A stretch of DNA of 34,419 nucleotides from an uncultured Prevotella sp. (lineage in GTDB: Bacteria > Bacteroidota > Bacteroidia > Bacteroidales > Bacteroidaceae), in the NCBI GenBank assembly GCA_946548085.1, contig CAMNPN010000026.1:1-34419 (forward strand), written 5' to 3'. Under the pieces are notes generated by a model. It was not told the DNA's origin. It saw only the letters and a program-made list of their open reading frames with translations, and made no database searches. Below are positions 8,512 to 15,520 of this stretch, piece by piece (within the stretch, counting starts at the first letter, position 1; each line of letters opens with the position of its first letter). A program made the translations under genes and the position numbers.

Positions 8512-9561
8512 ATGTATAAGTTTGAACCGCTGCTGAAGCAGACGCTCTGGGGAGGCGACAGGATCATCCCCTTTAAACATCTCAACATTCCCGAGCAGAG
8601 CTCGCCCAATCCCGCTGACGCGCCTACCCGTGCTCAATGCTCAAAGCTCAATGCTCAAAGCCTTTCTACCCCTTCACCTATCACCTCTAATATTGGGGAG
8701 AGCTGGGAGATCTCTGGTGTAAACGGCAACGAGACCATCGTGGCCAGCGGCCCGCAGAAAGGCAAGAGCCTCAACGAGCTGGTACGCGAGCAGAAAGGTC
8801 TGCTCGTAGGCGAGGAGAACTATCAGCGCTTTGGCGATGAGTTCCCGCTGCTCATCAAGTTCATCGATGCCCGTCAGGACCTCTCTATCCAAGTACACCC
8901 CAACGACGAGACTGCCCACCGTCAGGGTAAGCCACGCGGCAAGACGGAGATGTGGTACTGCTTAGGAAGTGAAGAGGGCAAACGGCCCATGCTCTATAAC
9001 GGACTGAAGAAGAAGATCACGCCCGAGGAGTATAAGGCGATGGTCGACAACGACACCATCACCGACGCACTGGCCCGCTATGAGGTGCATGAGGGCGACG
9101 TGTTCTTCATCCCCGCAGGCCGCATCCACGCCATCGGTGCCGGCTGCTTCGTGGCAGAGATCCAGCAGACCTCAGACGTCACCTACCGCATCTATGACTT
9201 TAAGAGAAAGGACAAGGACGGGAACTACCGCGAACTGCATACCGCTCTCGCCGCAGAGAGTATCGACTACACCGTACTGCCAAACTACCGCACGGAGTAT
9301 GAACCCAGGCAGAACGAAGGGGTGCAGGTGGTCAGCTGCCCGTATTTCACAACATCTGTCTACGACCTGACGGAGCCGATGACGCTCGACTACTCCGAGC
9401 TCGACTCGTTTGTCATTCTCATTGCCGTGAAGGGAGCTGGAAGCATCACCGCCGATGGCGAGACCATCAGTTTCCAGATGGGCGACACCGTCCTTCTGCC
9501 TGCCAACACCAACGAGGTAAGGGTTGACGGCAGCATCAAATTCCTGGAAACGTTCGTGTAA
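8512..9561 (+). CDS. manA: Mannose-6-phosphate isomerase, class I
   Basis: Zinc enzyme interconverting mannose 6-phosphate and fructose 6-phosphate, 349 aa, cytosolic. Family text: KFEPLLKQTLWGGDRIIPFKHL (residues 3-24), GESWEISG (62-69), zinc ligands in QVHPNDE (His129) and KTEMWY (Glu146), and RIHAIGAG (His206), followed by a C-terminal beta-barrel. Odd feature: relatives pass almost directly from FKHL to the GESWEISG block. Here about 36 residues (25-60) of low complexity intervene, encoded by the repeat block 8622-8666. Frame and catalytic residues are intact, so the enzyme is probably active, with the insertion as a surface loop. It is a single gene with its own promoter, ending convergently toward the DUF4435 gene with palindrome A between them. 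Confidence 0.95.
   Translation: MYKFEPLLKQTLWGGDRIIPFKHLNIPEQSSPNPADAPTRAQCSKLNAQSLSTPSPITSNIGESWEISGVNGNETIVASGPQKGKSLNELVREQKGLLVGEENYQRFGDEFPLLIKFIDARQDLSIQVHPNDETAHRQGKPRGKTEMWYCLGSEEGKRPMLYNGLKKKITPEEYKAMVDNDTITDALARYEVHEGDVFFIPAGRIHAIGAGCFVAEIQQTSDVTYRIYDFKRKDKDGNYRELHTALAAESIDYTVLPNYRTEYEPRQNEGVQVVSCPYFTTSVYDLTEPMTLDYSELDSFVILIAVKGAGSITADGETISFQMGDTVLLPANTNEVRVDGSIKFLETFV
8622..8666. repeat. Heptamer block inside manA flanked by the split 19-bp word
   Basis: GCCTACCCGT (8622-8631) and AGCCTTTC (8659-8666) are the two halves of the word seen whole at 433-451 and 23828-23846. Here they are separated by 27 bp built of alternating TCAATGC and TCAAAGC heptamers (8634-8661). The 27 bp equal nine codons, so the frame is kept. 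Confidence 0.75.
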
Positions 9562-9566
9562 TATTT

Positions 9567-9668
9567 AGTTTACAGTTTACAGTTTACGGTTTACAGTTGA
9601 AATGACTGTAGGCGAGTGTCATCCGCAAGTGTAATCATCTGTAAACCGTAAACTGTAAACCGTAAACT
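9567..9668. repeat. Palindromic repeat element A with heptamer arms (full copy)
   Basis: The left arm (9567-9596) is four 7-bp units of the form GTTTACA or GTTTACG, and the right arm (9639-9668) is their reverse complement. The core of about 42 bp is asymmetric. Read on the minus strand, the element aligns with 24951-25050 along its whole length, including core words AGATGATTAC and CCTACAGTCAT. It fills the gap between the convergent ends of manA and the DUF4435 gene, where its hairpin could also stop transcription. Confidence 0.85.
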
Positions 9669-9673
9669 ATATG

Positions 9674-10669
9674 CTACCCTTCCAGGTAGTGCCTGATGTC
9701 GTCCTGGATTTTGCGGAACAACTCTGAGGCCATGTAGCCATTGTTCTTCTTGAGCATCACCTTGATGTCCTGCAACGAGTTTTCGTAGCAAGTCATCTCG
9801 TTGCGCTTCTGTGTGTTATGGGCTCTTGCGCGGCTGATCTCGTTCTGCCGCTCCTGACGGAGCACGTTGCACACCTTAGAGAGCATGGGCGACGCAATGG
9901 TATCAAAGAGATGATGCCCCTGTATATATAAATAGGTGGTCTGTGGTGTCACTCCCAGAGCCTTCACACTCTCCTTCGTGGCCAGATACTCCGCCTTGGC
10001 ATCTGGATAGGTGCGCTGCAGCTCGTTGATCTTCGTAAACACCTTCCGCTTCACGTTCGCTATCGACGTAGCGGGATTGGAGATATTCAGTCCCCCAGGG
10101 TCGGCAATACGGTTAAAGTCGGTGATAGTAAACTTAGTATAGTTGCCGTTGCGATAGAGCATGATCGACCAAACAAAGAGCGGGAAGATCGCCTCGGAGA
10201 ACTGGCGGAAATACTCACGGAAGTCGAAGATACGGTGGTCGTTGAGTGTCACCGACACACAGACGTTATGCAGCGACGGGGCATAGCACTGGAAGTTCTC
10301 GATGGCATAGACATAGGTATGGAAGACGTATGGATTCTCGAGGATGCTCTTCGACGAGGGCGTGGCTCCCGCCATCAGGTAGTCGTAGTCGGCATCCACG
10401 CAGGCAATCATATCCTTGCCCAAGGGCTCCGCCTTGAGGAGTGTCATCAGCACCGACTTCTTGCCGCGCGACAGCTTACCCTTCGACGGCAGCATCACCT
10501 CGAAGTAGCGCTTGTCGTTCTCAAACTCCGAGAGTACCGTGCGCCAGAAGTAGATATCGTCATAGCTCTCGACGTAGGCTACGATCCTATGCCGCGCCTT
10601 CTTCGAGGTGAGGGCGTTGGCCGCCTCGAAGTAGCTGCTGTTGATGTTGTCCTTCAGCCGTTTTGCCAT
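9674..10669 (-). CDS. DUF4435 (TOPRIM-like) protein, putative nuclease partner of the adjacent ATPase (AriB-like)
   Basis: 331 aa, soluble, no signal peptide. The N-terminal TOPRIM-type core shows an acidic residue in IVAYVESYDDIYFW (Glu34) and a DxD motif in ACVDADYDYLM (Asp92, Asp94). This spacing is expected of a metal-binding TOPRIM fold. A DUF4435-like middle (YVFHTYVYAIENFQCY) and a helical, basic C-terminal third follow. The gene starts 19 bp after the AAA ATPase and surely shares its transcript. ATPase plus DUF4435 is the composition of the PARIS anti-phage system (AriA/AriB) and parallels OLD-type ATPase/TOPRIM proteins. The family assignment is confident; defence function is inferred. 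Confidence 0.75.
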   Translation of the reverse strand: MAKRLKDNINSSYFEAANALTSKKARHRIVAYVESYDDIYFWRTVLSEFENDKRYFEVMLPSKGKLSRGKKSVLMTLLKAEPLGKDMIACVDADYDYLMAGATPSSKSILENPYVFHTYVYAIENFQCYAPSLHNVCVSVTLNDHRIFDFREYFRQFSEAIFPLFVWSIMLYRNGNYTKFTITDFNRIADPGGLNISNPATSIANVKRKVFTKINELQRTYPDAKAEYLATKESVKALGVTPQTTYLYIQGHHLFDTIASPMLSKVCNVLRQERQNEISRARAHNTQKRNEMTCYENSLQDIKVMLKKNNGYMASELFRKIQDDIRHYLEG

Positions 10670-10688
10670 ACTCTTTTCTTGGCATAAA

Positions 10689-11495
10689 CTATATCGTTAT
10701 ATCGCTCACTTCCGTCACGGCATCCATCCAGCCGTTCATCACCACGGCGGGCGAGTGGGTGGTGAGGATAATCTGCACGTTGGGGTTCAGTTCCAGACAG
10801 AGGTCAATGAGCCGTTTCTGCCACTCGATATGCAGCGACACCTCTGGCTCGTCCATGAAGAGCACGTAGGGCAGGTTGTCCTCCACGAGCACTGTGAGCA
10901 GGATGGCGAGTATCTGTTTCTCGCCGCTGGAGAGCTGATAGGGCACCAGTGTCTCACCGATCTGCGAGAAGCGTATCTCGTTCTCCGTCCGCACGATCTT
11001 CTTGCCCGTATCCGTAAACAGGTCGTCGACGATGTCTTGGAATCGCCGTTTCTTCTCCGAGAGCTGTTGGGCGGCATCGGTATTTCCTGCCTGAAGCTCG
11101 GCGATGATGCGGTTGCCGATGTTCACCTGATAGTCGAGGTATTTGCGCTGCAGATGGAATATCTGGAAGTCGAGAGCCGATCGTATGCGGGTGTCCACCA
11201 TGTTCAGCGTCTCGTTGTCGAGCATGGGCGAGTCGAGTGAGCGGATAATGTCGAAGCGTATGTGGGTCGCATCGGCAGGCTCCACGTCGATCTTCACTCC
11301 CTTCAGCAGGTGGTTGATGATGTCGCCGTTGGTATTCACACTCTTGATGACCTTGTTGAGGATGGTGCTCTTACCCACGCCGTTGATGCCGCTCAGGATG
11401 TTCACCTGGCGGTTCAGCTCCCACACGATATGTTTCTTCCCACTCCAGAGCGAGTCGATCTCTATACGGCGGATATAGTCAGCATACTTCTGCAT
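10689..11495 (-). CDS. AAA/ABC-type ATPase (RecF/OLD-like, AriA-like), partner of DUF4435 protein
   Basis: 268 aa ATPase. Walker A GINGVGKST is at residues 36-44, ABC signature LSSGEKQ at 188-194, Walker B VLFMDEPE at 211-218 and the H-loop TTHSP at 245-249. Between them lies a helical arm of about 100 residues, short for SMC/OLD-type proteins. The gene starts 38 bp after the FKBP gene and ends 19 bp before the DUF4435 gene. The reading frame and all ATPase motifs are intact. In PARIS the ATPase restrains and, on sensing a phage trigger, releases the TOPRIM partner. A chromosomal repair or housekeeping role is the alternative, since this pair sits in a glyQS-led gene string. Confidence 0.8.
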   Translation of the reverse strand: MQKYADYIRRIEIDSLWSGKKHIVWELNRQVNILSGINGVGKSTILNKVIKSVNTNGDIINHLLKGVKIDVEPADATHIRFDIIRSLDSPMLDNETLNMVDTRIRSALDFQIFHLQRKYLDYQVNIGNRIIAELQAGNTDAAQQLSEKKRRFQDIVDDLFTDTGKKIVRTENEIRFSQIGETLVPYQLSSGEKQILAILLTVLVEDNLPYVLFMDEPEVSLHIEWQKRLIDLCLELNPNVQIILTTHSPAVVMNGWMDAVTEVSDITI

Positions 11496-11533
11496 AGTCT
11501 TAGGTTTTTAGTTTTGATGGGTGCCGCGGTGTC

Positions 11534-12181
11534 TCAGCGGCTTTTAAACATCGGGCGCTTATCGCCTGGATGCCAGTAGTCGAGCAGCGCGATTTCAAAC
11601 ACCAGGTTGCTGTAGCCTGGTATCGACCTCAGGCCGGATGTGCCATAGCCCAACTGATAGGGCACGTACACCCGCCAGCGGTCTCCCTTGTGCATGTTCA
11701 TGAGGGCAGTGGCGAAGCCGACGGTCAGGCCCTGCGGGATAAAGTCGACAGCCCCCGCCGTCGTCCAGTCGAAGCCGTTCAGGAAGGTCTGGTCGAACAC
11801 GTATCCCTCCTTGTAGCTCTTCGAGGGGATGAGATATCCGCGATACGACACGCGGCAGGTGTCTGTAGCGATCGGACTCTCCGTGTTGCTGCTCGTCTCG
11901 ATCCGCTCCACGTAGATATAGTCGCTGTTCTTGAGGTTCGAGGCCGTAGCCTCCTTCGTATATGCCAGTATCTTTGTCAGGTTCCCGCCGTTGGCCTGTA
12001 CGGCCCAGTGGTCGGTGGCGCCGTTGTTGCGCTCCTGCCAGTTGGCATATTCTTCCTCCTCCGTATTTTCTTCGCTACAAGAAGTAAAGAGTGTAGCGTG
12101 AAGCGTGAAGAATGCTGCGCACAGCAACATCCTCCACGTCCAAGCCGCTCTCTTCTTCCTCCTTAATTCTTCACTCTTCAT
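11534..12181 (-). CDS. FKBP-type peptidyl-prolyl cis-trans isomerase lipoprotein
   Basis: 215 aa, exported prolyl isomerase/chaperone. A basic N-terminus (MKSEELRRKKR) and hydrophobic stretch lead to lipobox LFTSC (Cys35), followed by an acidic tether EENTEEEE. The FKBP domain occupies about the last 120 residues. It includes VSYRGYLI, the bulge FDQT, the FIPQGLTVGFATALMNMHKGD stretch (about 150-170) and VPYQLGYGTSGL...GYSNLVFEIALLDYW. It starts 18 bp after glyQS. Odd feature: the start codon and first codons lie in a GTGAAGA-type heptamer array (12170-12197). The hydrophobic FFTLHATLFTS of the signal peptide is encoded by a second such array (12092-12112). A start at the internal Met18 is possible but would lose the basic n-region. 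Confidence 0.88.
   Translation of the reverse strand: MKSEELRRKKRAAWTWRMLLCAAFFTLHATLFTSCSEENTEEEEYANWQERNNGATDHWAVQANGGNLTKILAYTKEATASNLKNSDYIYVERIETSSNTESPIATDTCRVSYRGYLIPSKSYKEGYVFDQTFLNGFDWTTAGAVDFIPQGLTVGFATALMNMHKGDRWRVYVPYQLGYGTSGLRSIPGYSNLVFEIALLDYWHPGDKRPMFKSR
12092..12112. repeat. GCGTGAA heptamers within the FKBP signal-peptide codons
   Basis: GCGTGAA at 12096-12102 and again at 12103-12109, flanked by further TGTAG/GAAGAA text. On the coding strand it encodes FFTLHATL of the signal peptide hydrophobic core. Confidence 0.55.
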
Positions 12182-12197
12182 TCTTCACTCTTCACTA
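12170..12197. repeat. TTCACTC/TTCATTC heptamer array across the glyQS-FKBP junction
   Basis: Four consecutive 7-bp units (12170-12176, 12177-12183, 12184-12190, 12191-12197). The FKBP start codon (12179-12181) lies in the second unit. Confidence 0.75.
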
Positions 12198-12199
12198 AA

Positions 12200-13741
12200 T
12201 TAGAGTTTCTTCAACAGCGAGGCGATGCTCACCTTGTCCTCGATGATGGCGTTCAGCTGGGCGATGTCCACACGCTCCTGCTCCATCGTGTCGCGGAAGC
12301 GCAGCGTCACCTTGCCGTCTGTCAGCGAGTCGTGGTCGACGGTGACGCAGTACGGCGTGCCGATGGCATCCTGACGGCGGTAGCGCTTGCCGATAGAGTC
12401 CTTCTCGTCGTACTGGCAGGCAAAGTGATACTTCAGCTGGTCGATGATCTCGCGGGCCTTCTCGGGCAGTCCGTCCTTCTTCACCAGCGGCATCACGGCG
12501 CACTTCACAGGAGCCAGCGCAGCAGGCAGATGCAGCACAGTGCGAGTCTCTCCGTTTGCCAGCTTCTCCTCCTCGAAGGAGTGGCACATGATGCTCAGGA
12601 ACATACGGTCGACACCAATAGAGGTCTCGATGACGTACGGAGTATAACTCTCGTTGGTCTGAGGATCAAAGTACTTGATGCTCTTGCCAGAGTATTTCTC
12701 ATGCTGCGAGAGGTCGAAGTTCGTACGGCTGTGAATACCCTCCACCTCTTTGAAACCAAACGGCATCTTGAATTCGATATCAGTAGCAGCATTGGCATAG
12801 TGAGCCAGTTTGTCGTGGTCGTGGAAGCGGTAGTTCTCTGCGCCGAAGCCCAGGGCCAGGTGCCACTTCATACGGGTCTCCTTCCACTTCGGGAACCACT
12901 CCAGTTCCGTGCCAGGCTGTACGAAGAACTGCATCTCCATCTGCTCAAACTCCCTCATGCGGAAGATGAACTGACGAGCCACAATCTCATTACGGAAAGC
13001 CTTACCGATCTGAGCGATTCCGAAAGGAATCTTCATACGGCCGGTCTTCTGAACGTTCAGGTAGTTCACGAAGATGCCCTGAGCCGTCTCCGGACGCAGG
13101 TAGATCTTCATCGAGCCGTCGGCCGTGGAGCCCATCTCGGTGGAGAACATCAGGTTGAACTGGCGCACGTCCGTCCAGTTCTTCGTGCCGCTGATGGGAT
13201 CCACGATCTCCTCATCGAGGATGATCTGCTTCAACTCATCGAGGTCAGGTCCCTGCATAGCAGCCGCATAGCGGGCATGAAGGGCGTCGCGCTTCGCCTT
13301 AGTTTCCTTTACACGCTCACTGGTCTCCAGATACTTAGCCTCGTCGAACGAGTCGCCAAAGCGTTTGCGAGCTTTCTCGACCTCCTTCTGGATCTTGTCA
13401 TCGTACTTCGCAATCTGGTCCTCGATGAGCACATCAGCACGATAGCGCTTCTTCGAATCGCGGTTATCAATGAGGGGATCATTAAAGGCATCCACGTGTC
13501 CGCTAGCCTTCCATATAGTGGGGTGCATGAAGATGGCCGAGTCGATACCCACGATATTCTCGTGCAGCATCGTCATCGCCTTCCACCAGTACTGCTTGAT
13601 ATTATTCTTCAACTCCACACCGTTCTGACCATAGTCGTACACGGCGCCCAAACCATCGTAAATCTCACTCGACGGGAACACGAACCCATACTCCTTACAG
13701 TGACTTACGATCTTCTTAAATACATCATCTTGTTGTGCCAT
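12200..13741 (-). CDS. glyQS: Glycyl-tRNA synthetase, eukaryote/archaeal-type single chain
   Basis: Class II synthetase charging tRNA-Gly, 513 aa, cytosolic. I set the start at 13741 (MAQQDDVFKKIVSHCKEYGF). The frame is open 35 codons further, but that extension covers a promoter and has no family similarity. Characteristic text: FPSSEIYDGLGAVYDYGQNGVELKNN at the N-terminus, RPETAQGIFVNYLNVQ and IPFGIAQIGKAFRNEI (motif 2 region), FRMREFEQMEMQFF, and SIGVDRMFLSIMCHSF (motif 3 region). The C-terminal anticodon-binding domain includes LAPVKCAVMPL. It heads the minus-strand string glyQS-FKBP-ATPase-DUF4435 and has two promoter-like sites upstream. Confidence 0.97.
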   Translation of the reverse strand: MAQQDDVFKKIVSHCKEYGFVFPSSEIYDGLGAVYDYGQNGVELKNNIKQYWWKAMTMLHENIVGIDSAIFMHPTIWKASGHVDAFNDPLIDNRDSKKRYRADVLIEDQIAKYDDKIQKEVEKARKRFGDSFDEAKYLETSERVKETKAKRDALHARYAAAMQGPDLDELKQIILDEEIVDPISGTKNWTDVRQFNLMFSTEMGSTADGSMKIYLRPETAQGIFVNYLNVQKTGRMKIPFGIAQIGKAFRNEIVARQFIFRMREFEQMEMQFFVQPGTELEWFPKWKETRMKWHLALGFGAENYRFHDHDKLAHYANAATDIEFKMPFGFKEVEGIHSRTNFDLSQHEKYSGKSIKYFDPQTNESYTPYVIETSIGVDRMFLSIMCHSFEEEKLANGETRTVLHLPAALAPVKCAVMPLVKKDGLPEKAREIIDQLKYHFACQYDEKDSIGKRYRRQDAIGTPYCVTVDHDSLTDGKVTLRFRDTMEQERVDIAQLNAIIEDKVSIASLLKKL

Positions 13742-13768
13742 AATATAATCAAATTCGAATTTTGGGTG

Positions 13769-13799
13769 CAAAGATAGTGCAAAATTTCGATTTAGCGAA
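13769..13799 (-). promoter_or_regulatory. Proximal promoter of glyQS
   Basis: On the minus strand TTCG (one mismatch to TTTG, 13796-13799), 19 bases, TATCTTTG (13769-13776). The leader would be about 20 nt. Confidence 0.5.
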
Positions 13800-13957
13800 G
13801 AGAATGCAGATTTATTTGCATTCTTGAGTGTGAGAAATTTATCCAATTCGAATAAAATACCAAATTTCTTTGGATATTTTTTGATATCGCCTTTTAATAT
13901 TTATTATTTTATTATTTAAAATTTGACTTTTGTTCTCTGCATATCCGGTAGCTGGTA

Positions 13958-13989
13958 CAAAGATACGAATAAGTCAGCAATAATCCAAA
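13958..13989 (-). promoter_or_regulatory. Distal, consensus promoter facing glyQS
   Basis: On the minus strand TTTG (13986-13989), 20 bases, TATCTTTG (13958-13965). The first gene downstream is glyQS, giving a leader of about 210 nt. The 396-bp stretch 13742-14137 otherwise holds only AT-rich DNA with no convincing gene. Confidence 0.55.
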
Positions 13990-14137
13990 CATTTCCGGGA
14001 AAAACATTTGCCACGGCGAGTTTGCATTGTATGCATGAATTGTATGAATTTCCATCTCAGCAAGTATTCCTCCTCGCCGCAATAGACAATTGGACTGTTG
14101 TGACAATCCTATGTACAGACCATCATAATACCACCTT

Positions 14138-14662
14138 TCAATATTTACCAGTTTGGCGTATAGAATAAAAATAATAATAGTCAAAATGCTCCCCCATTTT
14201 CCCATAAGGTATCTCAACGAATATTGACCTCGGCATTCCACTTTTATTCTTTCCTAACTTAATTTTCAAATGATGAGAATCATCACTGTAAGTCAATCTA
14301 TACCAATTCCCTATCACATCGTTCTGGCGAGGCTCTGTAAAATATTTCAATTGATGATATTGATCATAATTTGACTTTAAGGAATGATCACGTTCTGTCC
14401 CGTACTCTTCACCGTTTATATAGACAAAGACATTTATGGCTAAAGGGACTCTTCCTGTATCTAATATTTCCCGCTCGTCAATCATTACTACCCCTCCTGC
14501 TAATGGCACATCATATTCTGTAATTTTATGCTGGGCTCTCCAACCATTTTCTTTTTTTACAGCCGTTTTGGACGGTTGTATATATCTCTCCGTCTGAGCA
14601 CAACCCAGACAGAGAGATATCATCAATAGTTCAATGAACAAATATGCGCGAATATTCATCAT
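14138..14662 (-). CDS. Putative lipoprotein, function unknown
   Basis: 174 aa. The N-terminus MMNIRAYLFIELLMISLCLGCAQTER is a lipoprotein signal with lipobox CLGC. The mature part is mostly beta-rich and polar (VPLAINVFVYINGEEYG, RLTYSDDSHHLKIKLG) and ends in the aromatic run FDYYYFYSIRQTGKY. I recognise no domain. The gene is more AT-rich than its neighbours and uses different codons, which suggests acquisition, and it has no clear operon partner. The start could be Met1 or Met2. The coding call rests on the signal peptide and the long open frame. Confidence 0.6.
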   Translation of the reverse strand: MMNIRAYLFIELLMISLCLGCAQTERYIQPSKTAVKKENGWRAQHKITEYDVPLAGGVVMIDEREILDTGRVPLAINVFVYINGEEYGTERDHSLKSNYDQYHQLKYFTEPRQNDVIGNWYRLTYSDDSHHLKIKLGKNKSGMPRSIFVEIPYGKMGEHFDYYYFYSIRQTGKY

Positions 14663-14788
14663 TTTGACGCCAGTCTATACGTACACCGTCCTGCGAGTAG
14701 GTTTGTTCGAACATCCATGAATACTTTCTATTCATAATCGTTATTTGTAATTCACAAAAACTTCATCAATACGAAAAACGGAGAAGAA

Positions 14789-15334
14789 CTAAAATGCATA
14801 ACCTACCGATAATTGCAGACTGTAATTCTTTGAGTTGTTATGATCGCCATGATAGCAATCACTCATTCCTAATGTAAAGCGGGCCTGTGCAAACAGATCA
14901 TCGGTTATCAGGTATGTGCCGCCCAGACCTATGGCCACATCTCCTGCTACTGCTTTACGAGAGTGCTCGCTGCCAGCATATTTCACCTTGCTCCTGACGT
15001 TAAATCCTATTTGAGGCCCTAAGTCGATACTGAAATGGGGAGAGGTGTAGTATTTCAGCATGACTGGTATGTTGATGTAGTCGAGGTTGTAGGTCCTTTC
15101 GCTGTTTTTTGCGCCCTGCATGGAATAGACTACTTCTGGCGATACGCCCCAGTGATTGTTGAACTTCCATTCCATCATTAAGCCAGCCTGAAATCCGGGT
15201 TTTATACCGCCAGCGACCTTATTGTCACCCCAAAACGATGTAAGATTGAGACCAACTTTCGTTCCGAATTTCACTTGTGCCTGTACTGTCATGGTACAGA
15301 CAAGCAGCATTGTTGCAAATAATTGTCTTTTCAT
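14789..15334 (-). CDS. Outer-membrane beta-barrel protein (PorT/OMP_b-brl family)
   Basis: 181 aa. The Sec signal peptide MKRQLFATMLLVCTMTVQAQ is followed by alternating amphipathic strands typical of small Bacteroidetes barrels: KFGTKVGLNLTSFWG, KPGFQAGLMMEWKFNNHWGVSPEVVYSMQGA, YINIPVMLKYY, FSIDLGPQIGFNVRS, DDLFAQARFTLGMSD. The terminal strand YSLQLSVGYAF has the C-terminal aromatic needed for BAM recognition. Length and layout fit an eight-stranded barrel. It has its own promoter-like site (15387-15417) and lies just after the TPR/HTH regulator gene. The role is unknown; structural, adhesion or transport roles all fit. Confidence 0.85.
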   Translation of the reverse strand: MKRQLFATMLLVCTMTVQAQVKFGTKVGLNLTSFWGDNKVAGGIKPGFQAGLMMEWKFNNHWGVSPEVVYSMQGAKNSERTYNLDYINIPVMLKYYTSPHFSIDLGPQIGFNVRSKVKYAGSEHSRKAVAGDVAIGLGGTYLITDDLFAQARFTLGMSDCYHGDHNNSKNYSLQLSVGYAF

Positions 15335-15386
15335 TATTGTTTACTTAAAGTTTGATTCATGCTATCAGTATATCTGAAAGCGGATG

Positions 15387-15417
15387 CAAAGGTACGAAAA
15401 AAGTCGAATATAAGAAA
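15387..15417 (-). promoter_or_regulatory. Promoter of the beta-barrel gene
   Basis: On the minus strand TTTC (15414-15417, one mismatch), 19 bases, TACCTTTG (15387-15394). The leader to ATG 15334 is about 45 nt. Confidence 0.5.
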
Positions 15418-15520
15418 GAATTTCCTGCATTCAGAATTAACCAAGAATTAACCATATCTTCAATTGGCTCATAATCAAACGATTAGAATAACTGCGAAGT
15501 GACCTTACAGAGAGGTGGTC

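Noticed and set aside
9567..9668. Element A considered only as a rho-independent terminator
   Set aside because: It could terminate both convergent genes, but the homologous copy within the adk-obg transcript and the half copy at a start codon show it is a repeat family.
12332..13777. 481-codon open frame antisense to glyQS
   Set aside because: It is a codon-bias shadow of a GC-rich gene; the translation is Leu/His/Val-rich without domain structure, and the opposite strand is an unmistakable synthetase.
13742..13957. T-box or other amino-acid riboswitch in the glyQS leader
   Set aside because: No conserved T-box sequence or stem I layout is visible; the leader is AT-rich and T-boxes are not typical of Bacteroidetes.
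13912..14241. 109-aa minus-strand open frame after the small lipoprotein
   Set aside because: It overlaps the lipoprotein C-terminus in another frame and contains a consensus promoter; no family features.
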